The translations under genes were made by a program, and so were the position numbers. Shown in pieces: positions 27,053-36,050 of a stretch of DNA of 64,000 nucleotides; the stretch's first letter is position 1; the number at the start of each line of letters is the position of its first letter. Under the pieces are notes generated by a model, which was given only the letters and a program-made list of their open reading frames with translations, had not been told where the DNA came from and made no database searches. The stretch is from Firmicutes bacterium HGW-Firmicutes-2 (lineage in GTDB: Bacteria > Bacillota > Clostridia > Lachnospirales > Vallitaleaceae), in NCBI GenBank assembly GCA_002841495.1, contig PGZV01000003.1, positions 205,764 to 269,763 on the forward strand, in the 5' to 3' direction.

Positions 27053-28186
27053 TTATTCAGATTTTGTACCAGTGATAATATTTTTCCCTTTTTTAAGTTG
27101 ATCTTCATATGCTTTTTTCATCATGGTTATAATTTCATTATTATCAATTTTCTTTCCTTCATATAACCGAACGGCAATCTTGTTCATAACTTCAATATAA
27201 GCATAGCCAAGAGCAGCCGTTAAGATTGCAGCTGTTGTTCCACTAATCACGCCGCCAACAGCAGTCCCAACACCTGGTATAAACTTGACAACATTTGCAA
27301 CGATTGTCCTGCCAAGTGCAGTAGCGCCACCGACACCTCCAATTGCAGTGATTATTGATGTGATGAGCGTTTTTTCAACATTAATACCAAATATAACCGT
27401 CAAATGCGCAATCATAGCAATCTGGCTTGGCACTAGGATTGTTGCATCCGCAAAGGGAATAGGGGTGAATCCGGTAACGAAATTCGTCGATACATAGGGT
27501 AATACAGCTAATCTTGCAGCCACTACCTTCTTCTCAAGATTAACTTTTTGAGCATTGATAAAGGCTTTTTTAGCTGCTTCATCTAAACAATTATAGGTTA
27601 CATCGACGAGTTGTGTAAGGCCAAATGGTGGTATTATAATATCTTCACTGATGACGATTTCTTCAGCCAGTGTGGGCACAACATTAATAACCGGCAAATT
27701 CAGATTTCTTATATAGCTTTCAAATGCCTTATATTGTAGACCCATACACTGGGTCATAACTATAATTACAGGTAATTTTTTAGAAAACTCATTGATCCAA
27801 TCCACTTCGAAATCTTCAATTCTATTTGAACTTGAATTAACACAATACCATGCTACGTGTATATAATCTTTTTCATTCTGGCTCAGTAAAGTTTGATCTA
27901 TCTGTCCAACGATTTCTTTTTTTATTTCTTCTTGTACTTCCGAATCCAACTCAAGTCCTTTTGTGTCATAGATGGTAAGAGGAACGCCTTTTTTCGTGAT
28001 TTTGCTAATGTGTTGCGTCACCGGTTTACCAATTCCGGTTTCAACCAGTTTTTCTCTAAAAACATTATTAATGAGCGTGCTTTTTCCAACCCCGGTCTTG
28101 CCAATAATCATTATATTTGCTGTAGACATAGACTCAACTTCCTCATTGTATTTTTTCATAAACATGTCAAACCAATTTTCACTCAT
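27053..28186 (-). CDS. Dynamin/Era-like GTPase with C-terminal membrane-associated domain
   Basis: A 377-residue protein. G1 motif GKTGVGKSTLIN (about 30-41), G3 as YDTKG (near 73), and a probable G4-type region at VMTQC. The C-terminal half (about 215-350) is rich in Gly/Ala and hydrophobic stretches (AIIGGVGGATALGRTIVANVVKF; GVGTAVGGVISGTTAAILTAALG in pieces), like the DUF697/EcsC-type membrane domain of GTPases related to YcjX or interferon-inducible GTPases. ATG 28186 has GAGGG 10 nt upstream; a TTG at 28207 also opens the frame but lacks a site. Its start is one base after the stop of a small membrane-protein gene, so the two are coupled. Confidence 0.8.
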   Translation of the reverse strand: MSENWFDMFMKKYNEEVESMSTANIMIIGKTGVGKSTLINNVFREKLVETGIGKPVTQHISKITKKGVPLTIYDTKGLELDSEVQEEIKKEIVGQIDQTLLSQNEKDYIHVAWYCVNSSSNRIEDFEVDWINEFSKKLPVIIVMTQCMGLQYKAFESYIRNLNLPVINVVPTLAEEIVISEDIIIPPFGLTQLVDVTYNCLDEAAKKAFINAQKVNLEKKVVAARLAVLPYVSTNFVTGFTPIPFADATILVPSQIAMIAHLTVIFGINVEKTLITSIITAIGGVGGATALGRTIVANVVKFIPGVGTAVGGVISGTTAAILTAALGYAYIEVMNKIAVRLYEGKKIDNNEIITMMKKAYEDQLKKGKNIITGTKSE

Positions 28187-28187
28187 G

Positions 28188-28322
28188 TTATTCATTCCCT
28201 CTATCAATTCTAGATTGTAATTTTCTACTTAATGCATCGCCAAACTTAAATGCGGCAACTAATATAATAATGGATACGAGCAATTGATTTAAAAAATTAG
28301 AATCACCTTTATTCTTTCTCAT
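28188..28322 (-). CDS. Small single-pass membrane protein coupled to the GTPase
   Basis: A 44-residue open frame beginning ATG 28322, 4 nt after a strong GGAGGT, and ending TAA 28188-28190, one base before the GTPase ATG. The product has a charged start (MRKNKGDSNF), a hydrophobic stretch (LLVSIIILVAAFKFG) and a basic/polar tail. The good ribosome site, the tight coupling and the membrane-protein composition make it a credible gene. No family is recognised; it may help anchor the GTPase. Confidence 0.7.
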   Translation of the reverse strand: MRKNKGDSNFLNQLLVSIIILVAAFKFGDALSRKLQSRIDRGNE

Positions 28323-28498
28323 AATACCTCCAATAAACAAACTTAATTACAATTATGATAGCATATATAAAATTAAAAGACCATGATATATAGGTCATGA
28401 TATGGCACAATCAAGCTTAGAAGTAAACAAATCAAATCCAGGAATAGCAGCCTATAAGATTTTCTTAGGATGATACTTTCTCTGAAGATATTTTATAA

Positions 28499-29776
28499 CT
28501 ATTTGGCACTTTTTTTCGACAAAAGTTGATCCAAATAGATGGATTTAAACTGTTTACGCGCCATCATCTGTTTTAACGGTGGTAATTTAAGTATAACGCC
28601 AAGTACAGCCGCCATCGCGCGATGATTGGCGAATGCTTGGTTGTCAAATATGAGATTCTGAAGGGTACCTTTTTCGATTGCTTGTAATACAAATCGATGG
28701 GTGCTGTTCACCGGTGTAATGACCCTAGCCGCTCTTTCCACGAGTTCAATGGCGTTTGTAGGACAACTTCGCACACATACACCACAACCCAGGCATACTT
28801 CCTTGTCAATTTTAGCAACCATCATACCCTCTTTGTCATTTGCCATTGATATTGCTAATACAGGACATACCTTTTCACATTTGCCGCATCCTATACATGC
28901 TTTTGAAATCTTAGGTATATAGTTGGTCGTCGCCACCGGTTGCATTGGACTGAATTTTCTAGCGGCTTGTAAAGCTTCACAACAGCAACCACAACAATTA
29001 CATATGAATGCCGGGCTCTCACGAACATTTTCACCAATTTGTACCAGATTTGATGCATAAGAACGTTCCAAAACATCAAACGCCTCTTTTTTATCAATCA
29101 ATCTTGCATGCTGGCCATGTTCTGCCAGAGAACGGGCAACATTTCCAAATGTGAGGCAAACATCCAGTGGGGCATTTATTTCACAGGGATGGTCTGCGTG
29201 TAACATCTTATGTCTGCAATAGCAAGTTCCAACACCTATATGCGTTGCTTCCTCAATGATATGGCTTGCTCTTTCATAATCCAAAATATGAATTGTTTTC
29301 TCATAAATCAGACTTGGCTCCTGTACAAAAACGCGTCCAAGATGGGTTTCTGTTGCGAAGAATAAGTCTTTAATAAAATCCTCTTCAACATTCATATATT
29401 GATAATATAATTCGCTTAAAAACTTCTGATCAATATCGCCTCTTGTACGCATCAAGGCAAATTCAATAAAACCAGCCATTGGCGGTGGCATTACAAATTG
29501 ACGTTCCCCTTTATAGTAAGAATCCACAAGTAATGCCTTCTCACAAAGATGCTCTAAAAAAATCTCTGCTTTTCCTTCACTGATATGCCATATTCTTGCT
29601 GCTTTTTTTGCAGTAAAAGGACGAATCGGCAACTTCGCGACCCATTTGGCTTCAGTTTCTGAATATAGAATTTGCAAGATTTTATATAAACTCTCCGATG
29701 GGTGGGCGCCTTGTGTAAACCAATTGATTCTTTCTTCTAGACTCTTATATGCATCTTTACTTGTTATATGTCCCAT
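28499..29776 (-). CDS. Winged-helix-like Fe-S protein with two 4Fe-4S clusters
   Basis: A 425-residue soluble protein. The N-terminal 100 residues look helical with a winged-helix flavour. The middle has Cys blocks GTCYCRHKM, HPCE and CNCCGCCC, and the C-terminal part has two ferredoxin motifs, CIGCGKCEKVCP and CLGCGVCVRSCP. This arrangement belongs to a group of 4Fe-4S proteins widespread in anaerobes, apparently electron-transfer or redox-sensing, without an agreed name that I know. ATG 29776 follows GGGAGGGGAG. The adjacent 28323-28498 interval holds no gene. Confidence 0.75.
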   Translation of the reverse strand: MGHITSKDAYKSLEERINWFTQGAHPSESLYKILQILYSETEAKWVAKLPIRPFTAKKAARIWHISEGKAEIFLEHLCEKALLVDSYYKGERQFVMPPPMAGFIEFALMRTRGDIDQKFLSELYYQYMNVEEDFIKDLFFATETHLGRVFVQEPSLIYEKTIHILDYERASHIIEEATHIGVGTCYCRHKMLHADHPCEINAPLDVCLTFGNVARSLAEHGQHARLIDKKEAFDVLERSYASNLVQIGENVRESPAFICNCCGCCCEALQAARKFSPMQPVATTNYIPKISKACIGCGKCEKVCPVLAISMANDKEGMMVAKIDKEVCLGCGVCVRSCPTNAIELVERAARVITPVNSTHRFVLQAIEKGTLQNLIFDNQAFANHRAMAAVLGVILKLPPLKQMMARKQFKSIYLDQLLSKKSAK

Positions 29777-29819
29777 AGATTCTCCCCTCCCAAATAACAT
29801 AACCTAAGTTCAATAAATA

Positions 29820-29878
29820 AAAAACTCCTCTGACTCCAATCTCTCTGCACTTTAAGAGAGTAGAGCCATTGGAGTCAA
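29820..29878 (-). terminator. Terminator of the chemotaxis/c-di-GMP operon
   Basis: GACTCCAAT (29833-29841) pairs with ATTGGAGTC (29869-29877), with an inner CTCTCT/AGAGAG pair; on the minus strand the stem is followed by GAGGAGTTTTTT. It lies 60 bp beyond the HD-GYP gene. Confidence 0.68.
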
Positions 29879-29937
29879 GTTTTATTCACAACCACTTTAT
29901 ATCAAGCGTAAGTACATCCGCGCTACAGGCAATAAAC

Positions 29938-31596
29938 TTAATAATTGTTGTTTCCAGATAACACAAGCTCATTAAAAACTTCCACAACTGTTGGATCAAA
30001 ATGGGTTCCAGAACATCTCACTAATTCCCTCAATGCCTCTTTTTTAGATAGCTTTTTATCAAAATTTCTCTCACTTGTCATTGCAGCATAGGCTTCAGCT
30101 ACGGCAATAATTCTAGCTTCAATTTGTATAGCTTCGCCCTTAATGCCATCGGGATACCCAGTACCATCCCATTTTTCATGATGGTGAATAACAAATTGTG
30201 CGATCTCTGAAAATTCATTTGTAGAACTTAGAAGTCTCCAACCAATCTCCGGATGCTTTTCAATATCTACCCTTTCTGAACTGGTTAGGCTTTCCGCTTT
30301 ATTCAGAATTTCTTCATCTACTCCGATTTTTCCAATATCATGCATAAGTCCGACGACTCTCATTTGATTGACCGTGTTTTGGTCTAAATCCATTTCTACT
30401 GCAATGGCTTGGCAAATATTACTGACTCTATTAGAATGTAGTTCTTCGCTATTGCTCTTCTCAAATAATGTATTCATAATGAGTTCTATCGTTTTACTTC
30501 TTATGCTGGTTCGCTCAAATAGCTTGTGCTTGTACATATGATTTTCAGCATTTACGGCAATCTCTGAAATGGATTGGTCCTCCATTTCCTTTGTGTCGTA
30601 TCCATAGGAGATAGATAATTCTATATTGGAAACGATCTCTTTAGACGTCAGTTCTTTAATGTGATTTGCAATTTTTATCGTATCACGTCTTGAGGTCTTC
30701 GGTAACATAAGTACAAATTCGTCTCCTCCGATTCGAGCAATAATATCTTCATATCGGCATGCTTTTTTTATTGTTTCTCCTGCTTTTTTAAGAAGTACAT
30801 CACCCATATCATGTCCAAAGGAATCATTGACCAGCTTTAATCCATTTAGGTCAAACATGATAATCGACAAGGGTAGATTCTCTTTTGTATCTAATTCTTT
30901 TAACTGTTGTTCGTAGTACCTTCTGTTATATAAACCGGTAAGATGGTCATGGGTGCTTAAATATTGTAACTTTTCTTCGCTCTCTTTCAGATCATTCTCT
31001 GCAGTCTTTCTAGGTGAAATGTCGCTTATTACCATACGACAATTGTTCAGTCCACCTTCCTCTACAACGATGGATTTCATATGCCCCCAGAAAACCGTTT
31101 GATCACTTTTCAACATTCTCAGTTCACATTCGTGGGGTAACTTGGTATCGTACAGTTTTTTCCTATAGGTATAATATACATCTTGATCTTCCTTATAAAT
31201 ATATTCAGATATTCGTTTTTTAGCAAGACTATACTTGGATTCCCCAAACATCACTGCAGCTGTCAAATTGGACTCAATAATGAGTCCTTTTTCTGATAGT
31301 ATCAAGTAACCTTCAGGTGCAAGATCGTAAATGTCAAAATATCTGGCTTTTGTTATTTCCAATTCCGATTGCGTTCTTCTAAGTTCATCATTCTGCATTT
31401 CAAGTTCAATTTGATACACTTTTAATTCATGAACAATTGAATCCGTTTCTTCAAGTGATAATTTGTCCAACGCTTTATTCTTATTCTTGTCTTCTTCTAT
31501 AATTAATGCTTCAGCAACCGAGCGTAAATCATTTTCGGTATTCGTCCCATGTTTTGAATTAGTATGCGTTTTATCTAATTCATTCTTTTTTCTCAT
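29938..31596 (-). CDS. PAS-GGDEF-HD-GYP signalling protein
   Basis: A 552-residue cytoplasmic protein: N-terminal helical region with coiled coil, a PAS domain (about 85-205), a GGDEF domain with ARIGGDEFVLML (about 215-365) and an HD-GYP domain (about 375-545) with HDIGKIG and HHHEKWDGTGYPDGI. GGDEF domains make c-di-GMP and HD-GYP domains degrade it to GMP, so activity may switch with the PAS signal. Its ATG overlaps the stop of the CheB-CheR gene (ATGA, 31593-31596), implying coupled expression. Confidence 0.9.
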   Translation of the reverse strand: MRKKNELDKTHTNSKHGTNTENDLRSVAEALIIEEDKNKNKALDKLSLEETDSIVHELKVYQIELEMQNDELRRTQSELEITKARYFDIYDLAPEGYLILSEKGLIIESNLTAAVMFGESKYSLAKKRISEYIYKEDQDVYYTYRKKLYDTKLPHECELRMLKSDQTVFWGHMKSIVVEEGGLNNCRMVISDISPRKTAENDLKESEEKLQYLSTHDHLTGLYNRRYYEQQLKELDTKENLPLSIIMFDLNGLKLVNDSFGHDMGDVLLKKAGETIKKACRYEDIIARIGGDEFVLMLPKTSRRDTIKIANHIKELTSKEIVSNIELSISYGYDTKEMEDQSISEIAVNAENHMYKHKLFERTSIRSKTIELIMNTLFEKSNSEELHSNRVSNICQAIAVEMDLDQNTVNQMRVVGLMHDIGKIGVDEEILNKAESLTSSERVDIEKHPEIGWRLLSSTNEFSEIAQFVIHHHEKWDGTGYPDGIKGEAIQIEARIIAVAEAYAAMTSERNFDKKLSKKEALRELVRCSGTHFDPTVVEVFNELVLSGNNNY

Positions 31597-34562
31597 GATG
31601 TACCCTCCTTTTCAACTAAACCAGATTTCTTAAAGTCATGGGTCACTCTGATGTTACATTGTATGATTTTTATCCGGTCGATTTCATAGGCATTGCTTAT
31701 AAACTCAACAGCAATCTTTTCGCCGTTAGCCGTCTCAAGAGGTAAATCTTTATAGCGCATGTATTTCTTCTTTTTCAAATCCAAAAAAATTTCCTTGTTG
31801 GCAACGACATCTTTCAATAATCCAATATCCCATATTTGCTTTTCTAAGAGTTTTTCTTCCGAATAACCCAAAAGCTTTATTAAGAATGGATTCACATCCT
31901 TGATTTTTCCGGACATGCCATCTAAGATCAAAATGCCTTCCTGGGCCGTTTCAAATAATGTCCGATAGCGCATTTCAGATACTGCTAGCTTATCTTTGGC
32001 CGTTCTGGCTTCAGTTATATCAACAAAGGTTAGTACAACACCTTCTATCACATTTTCAATGGTTCGGTAGGGTTGTATGATCATTTCATACCAATTGCCG
32101 TCTAACGTCTGAACCTCAATGTTTTTTAGTATCAACGTGTCTAGAACCGTTTTTACATCAACTGTCAATTGATTATACTCTACTAAATTAGAGGCAATAT
32201 GAGTTACCGGTCGACCAATGTCGCTACTAATAAGATTAATGATTTTATTAGCTGTTGGTGTGAATCTTAAAATGTTTTGTTGATGATCTAAGAAAATCGT
32301 CGCAATATTTGTTCCTGATAGCAGATTATTCATATCGTTGCTGACTTGGGATAAGTCATGCACTTTAACTTGTAGCTCAGAGTTCACCGTTGTAAGTTCT
32401 TCGTTGATGGATTGCAACTCTTCTTTGGAAGTTTCAAGTTCTTCATTGGTCGACTGGAGTTCCTCATTAACCGATTGCATTTCTTCGACTGATGATTTGA
32501 GTTCTTCGTTTGATGTTTCAAGCTCTTCGTTTGCTGCCTGCAAATATTCATCTTTCAGACGTAACTCAGACTTTAATTCTTCTATATAGGCATCTGATTC
32601 AACCGTCGGATGCGCTTCATTCACTTCTACTTTTCTATTGATTGCTTGCTCTTTTGCTTCCTCGAGCAATATAATATACAAAGTACGTTTTTTTGTAGAA
32701 ATCGTGCCTATTCTTACTGGCTTTACCGTAAGATTCACCTTTGTAAAATGTCCGTTTGTTCTAACATTGATCTCTTGTATGCGAACGGTTTCATTCTTCT
32801 CAATACAGTTCTTTAGAGCGTTTTTTAATTCTCGTCTTAAACCTTCTCTGGCCATCTTCAGTATATTGCTAACTCCTACTTCTCCTTGGCTTGGCTCCAA
32901 ATACATACCTGTTCTACCATGAATGTATAAAGTATCACCGTTATCATTCACCAAAATGCCTGATACTGAATTATCCTTTAGAATGGCTTGTTCTGTTATT
33001 TCCCTTAGAGTAGGCTTTGGCCTAAAATCGGTTTTAACCCCTACTAAGCTATCGACTTCCTCTTTATTTACAGGCGCCTCTAGGATTTGACTCGGTATAC
33101 TTCTTTGTATCCCTTGAGCATCTTCCTTACGTCGATAGAATTTTAGCTTACGGTCTACAACCTCAAATAACATTTCAAAATTACCAACAGTTTCAGAAAC
33201 ACCTAAAAACAATATGCCGTTAGGACTTAGTGCATAATGGAATAAGGGTATGAGTTTTTTCTGCAGTTCACTGCTTAAATAAATCATGAGGTTTCTGCAG
33301 GAAATCAAATCAAGTCTTGAAAAAGGTGGGTCTTTAATAATACTCTGCTCTGAAAAAATGAGCATTTCTCTGATGGACTTACTGATACGGTACGAAGAAT
33401 TGCCGGGTTCCAGAATAAAAAATTTTTCAATTCTTTCTGAGCTCAACTCTTCAATGACACTGCTCGAGTAAATACCTGATCGAGCTATGGCTATAGCCTG
33501 TCGATCAATATCCGTTGCAAAAATTTGTACGTTATACCGCATTTTAAGTTCTTCTAGATGCTCACGAAGCAAGATAGCAATAGAGTAAGCTTCCTCACCT
33601 GTCGAGCATCCTGCACACCATATTCTAACCGTTGAATTTTCTGGTTTGCCTTCAAAAAGTTTCGGAATAATCTCTTTTTCTAACTTCTCAAAAGCATCTT
33701 TGTCCCTAAAAAAACTTGTCACACCAATCAGCATGTCATTTAACAGAACCTCTATCTCTGCTGGTGTTTGTTGCAAAAATTTGATATAGTCCGCCATATT
33801 TTCTATTTGATTGACGGCCAATCGCCTTTCAATACGTCTGTTAATCATACTTGGCTTATATTTTGAGAAATCATGTCCCTTTTGGTTTCGAATCAGTAGA
33901 AATATTTTCTTCAGCAAATTTTCGTTATTCGATTCAAGCGTATCCACCGGATGGTCAGCAATCCTACTGGCATGGGATACATATGATATGAGGTTCTTCA
34001 CCATCTCATCTGGCGCTAATTGATAATCCACCAAACCTGTTGCAATTGCACTTGAAGGCATGCCATTATATTCTGCACTCTCTGTACTCTGTGCAATAGC
34101 AATACCGCCTTCGTCTTTGATTGCTCTAAGGCCCAAAGTACCATCACTCCCTGTACCTGATAAAACGATACAAACAGCTCTTTCTTTCTGGTCGGTTGCC
34201 AAAGAGCGAAAGAAGTAATCGATGGGCATATTTTGTCCTCTTGGAGATGTGAAGTCTAATAGTTGGAGGCTGCCATTTATTAGAGCCATATTTTTGTTAG
34301 GTGGTATGATATAAATGCAATTGGGCTTTATGATCATGCCGTCTTCTACTTCGAAAACCGGCAAATTTGTATAGCGTTCAATGATTTCCGTTAAAATACT
34401 TTTATGATCTGGTGCCAAATGTTGTATTAAAACGAAAGTCATATTAGGTTCTACATCTTTAGGCATTCCCGTAAAAAACGCTTCAAATGCAGCTAATCCA
34501 CCTGCAGATGCGCCTATTCCCACAACCGAAAAATTCTGTTCTTCTTTTTCCTTGGTTCCCAT
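31593..34562 (-). CDS. CheB-CheR fusion with PAS domains
   Basis: A 989-residue protein. CheB methylesterase domain (about 1-195) without a receiver: GIGASAGGL, QHLAPDH and SGTGSDGTLGL supply the Ser-His-Asp triad. CheR methyltransferase (about 210-485): WCAGCSTGEEAYSIA for AdoMet binding, IFATDID, ISCRNLMIYL. A very long Glu/Leu-rich coiled coil (about 660-745) repeats NEELxxxxEEL heptads and leads into two PAS domains. Such fusions couple receptor-type methylation chemistry to histidine kinases or cyclases; here the partner is the overlapping GGDEF-HD-GYP gene. ATG 34562 has AGGAGG upstream. Confidence 0.92.
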   Translation of the reverse strand: MGTKEKEEQNFSVVGIGASAGGLAAFEAFFTGMPKDVEPNMTFVLIQHLAPDHKSILTEIIERYTNLPVFEVEDGMIIKPNCIYIIPPNKNMALINGSLQLLDFTSPRGQNMPIDYFFRSLATDQKERAVCIVLSGTGSDGTLGLRAIKDEGGIAIAQSTESAEYNGMPSSAIATGLVDYQLAPDEMVKNLISYVSHASRIADHPVDTLESNNENLLKKIFLLIRNQKGHDFSKYKPSMINRRIERRLAVNQIENMADYIKFLQQTPAEIEVLLNDMLIGVTSFFRDKDAFEKLEKEIIPKLFEGKPENSTVRIWCAGCSTGEEAYSIAILLREHLEELKMRYNVQIFATDIDRQAIAIARSGIYSSSVIEELSSERIEKFFILEPGNSSYRISKSIREMLIFSEQSIIKDPPFSRLDLISCRNLMIYLSSELQKKLIPLFHYALSPNGILFLGVSETVGNFEMLFEVVDRKLKFYRRKEDAQGIQRSIPSQILEAPVNKEEVDSLVGVKTDFRPKPTLREITEQAILKDNSVSGILVNDNGDTLYIHGRTGMYLEPSQGEVGVSNILKMAREGLRRELKNALKNCIEKNETVRIQEINVRTNGHFTKVNLTVKPVRIGTISTKKRTLYIILLEEAKEQAINRKVEVNEAHPTVESDAYIEELKSELRLKDEYLQAANEELETSNEELKSSVEEMQSVNEELQSTNEELETSKEELQSINEELTTVNSELQVKVHDLSQVSNDMNNLLSGTNIATIFLDHQQNILRFTPTANKIINLISSDIGRPVTHIASNLVEYNQLTVDVKTVLDTLILKNIEVQTLDGNWYEMIIQPYRTIENVIEGVVLTFVDITEARTAKDKLAVSEMRYRTLFETAQEGILILDGMSGKIKDVNPFLIKLLGYSEEKLLEKQIWDIGLLKDVVANKEIFLDLKKKKYMRYKDLPLETANGEKIAVEFISNAYEIDRIKIIQCNIRVTHDFKKSGLVEKEGTS

Positions 34563-34715
34563 GAGGACCTCCTATTGTCTGAGCTTTGATATATATTTTA
34601 GTTGAAGAAGCTCATCTTCTCATTATATCCTTCTTATTCAGAATAATCAAATTTTTCCTATTTCTTTCCAATTAATATATTAATACTTCTTCTGTGTTCA
34701 AGTTACAGCAAAATA

Positions 34716-34753
34716 TAAGAAAAGCCACCAGATGTCCTATACACACGGTGGCT
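34716..34753 (-). terminator. Terminator-like hairpin 1 after the HTH-desulfoferrodoxin gene
   Basis: AGCCACC/GGTGGCT (34723-34729 with 34747-34753), followed on the minus strand by TTTTCTTAT. It shares the CCACC/GGTGG stem core with the next hairpin, 130 bp upstream in transcription. The surrounding 34563-34959 interval has no gene. Confidence 0.6.
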
Positions 34754-34855
34754 ATTAATCACTCAATAATTATCCGCAACCACATCATTAGTTACATTGT
34801 ATTAGTTCCACTAGTTCAAATTATTTATAAATCTAAGGTTTTAAAAAATCTGAAA

Positions 34856-34898
34856 ATTAAAAACCACCAGTCAGGTGTATTGCTCCTTAATTGGTGGT
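34856..34898 (-). terminator. Terminator-like hairpin 2 after the HTH-desulfoferrodoxin gene
   Basis: ACCACCA/TGGTGGT (34863-34869 with 34892-34898) followed on the minus strand by TTTTTAATTTT. It lies about 60 bp past the gene end and is probably its main terminator. Confidence 0.68.
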
Positions 34899-34959
34899 AG
34901 GTGGCGCATTATTTTTCTTCATTAGACGAATGGATCTCAAACGATAATGACAACTCAAA

Positions 34960-35541
34960 TTAGTCATTCACCCACAATCCATGTTTGCTACAACCAAAGA
35001 ATAGTTTTCCACCATGATGTCTTGGAAGGCGCACATCTGTGCCTTGTTCCGGATACAACCTCACAAACAGGATACGGTCAACACTTATAAGCGCTACAAA
35101 ATTCAGATAATGTTCCTTAGACATCTCGTGTGGAAAAGTTATATAGTAATCATTTTCAATATTTTCAACATTAAGATAATGCTCTTGGTTACTTGGTTTA
35201 GGAATAAGTGCTGCTAATTTTCTACCACAGCAAGATACTTCCGCCTCCCCTGTAGCTGTTAAAACATTGTTACAGGTTGGACAATTATAAAACTTGATTC
35301 TTTTCATATTACCTCCGTCTGCACTGTTGGATCCTAAGTCACCTATCAGTATTTTTTCAATATTTACACCTAATACTTTGGAAAGTTCATGAAGCAAGGA
35401 CACATCCGGACAACCCATTCCTCTCTCCCATTTTGAAATGGTTCGATCGCTGATATTCATCGTATCCGCAAGTTGCTTCTGTGTTAGTCCCTTCTCTTTT
35501 CTTAATCCAAAAATCAGTTTTCCAACTTTATCACAATCCAA
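34960..35541 (-). CDS. XRE regulator fused to a desulfoferrodoxin-like (superoxide reductase) domain
   Basis: Residues 1-70 are an XRE helix-turn-helix (LRKEKGLTQKQLADTMNISDRTISKWERG). After a short linker come both iron sites of a 2Fe superoxide reductase: centre I as CPTC plus CC, and centre II as His (QEHYL), His-x5-His (PHEMSKEH) and Cys-x2-His (CSKHGLW). The catalytic Lys of the EKH motif is not conserved (QEH). The design suggests a transcription factor that senses superoxide or iron. I place the start at TTG 35541, 8 nt after AGGAGG; a GTG at 35550 overlaps that site. The upstream MarR-nitroreductase operon reads into it. Confidence 0.82.
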   Translation of the reverse strand: MDCDKVGKLIFGLRKEKGLTQKQLADTMNISDRTISKWERGMGCPDVSLLHELSKVLGVNIEKILIGDLGSNSADGGNMKRIKFYNCPTCNNVLTATGEAEVSCCGRKLAALIPKPSNQEHYLNVENIENDYYITFPHEMSKEHYLNFVALISVDRILFVRLYPEQGTDVRLPRHHGGKLFFGCSKHGLWVND

Positions 35542-35615
35542 GATGTTCACCTCCTACTCATTTAGTATAATCACTTACGGACTTTATCACAACCAACGCT
35601 CCGTTGAGTTATTGG

Positions 35616-36038
35616 CTATCCTACCAGTTTTTTTAACATCTTTACAAATTCTTTTTTCTCGTTTTCTGAATCCAAACGATCTAGCAACGTCTCCATGATG
35701 TTTAGTTCTAGTACATAATGCTCATTAATTGTCTGCTTACCCTCATTAGTCAATTTTATTGAATAAGACCTTAGATCTTCCTTACAGATAACTCTTTCAA
35801 TCCATCCGCTCTTTTCTATTCTCTTAATTGCACTACTCAAAGTACTTGAGTTAAGAGAAAGCTTCGTGCCAATATCTTTCAATATCATTGTTTCGTTTTC
35901 TTCCAATAACCTGAGTATATTTACATCTATTATTGATGCACCTTTTAACTTCTCAGTACACACAGTAATATCGCCACTTATCATAATCTTGTGCCATAAC
36001 TTTACCAGCTGCTCCGAATTCTTATTTATACTACTCAT
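35616..36038 (-). CDS. MarR-family transcriptional regulator
   Basis: About 140 residues with a winged helix (ILRLLEENETMILKDIGTKLSLNSSTLSSAIKRIEKSGWIERV in consecutive parts, roughly 45-90) flanked by helices for dimerisation. MarR proteins repress genes near them until a phenolic or oxidant ligand binds. ATG 36038 is 8 nt after GAAGG; a GTG three codons upstream is the alternative. It follows the nitroreductase gene by about 12 nt and probably autoregulates the operon through the palindrome at 36889-36906. Confidence 0.85.
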   Translation of the reverse strand: MSSINKNSEQLVKLWHKIMISGDITVCTEKLKGASIIDVNILRLLEENETMILKDIGTKLSLNSSTLSSAIKRIEKSGWIERVICKEDLRSYSIKLTNEGKQTINEHYVLELNIMETLLDRLDSENEKKEFVKMLKKLVG

Positions 36039-36050
36039 AGTATTCACCTT

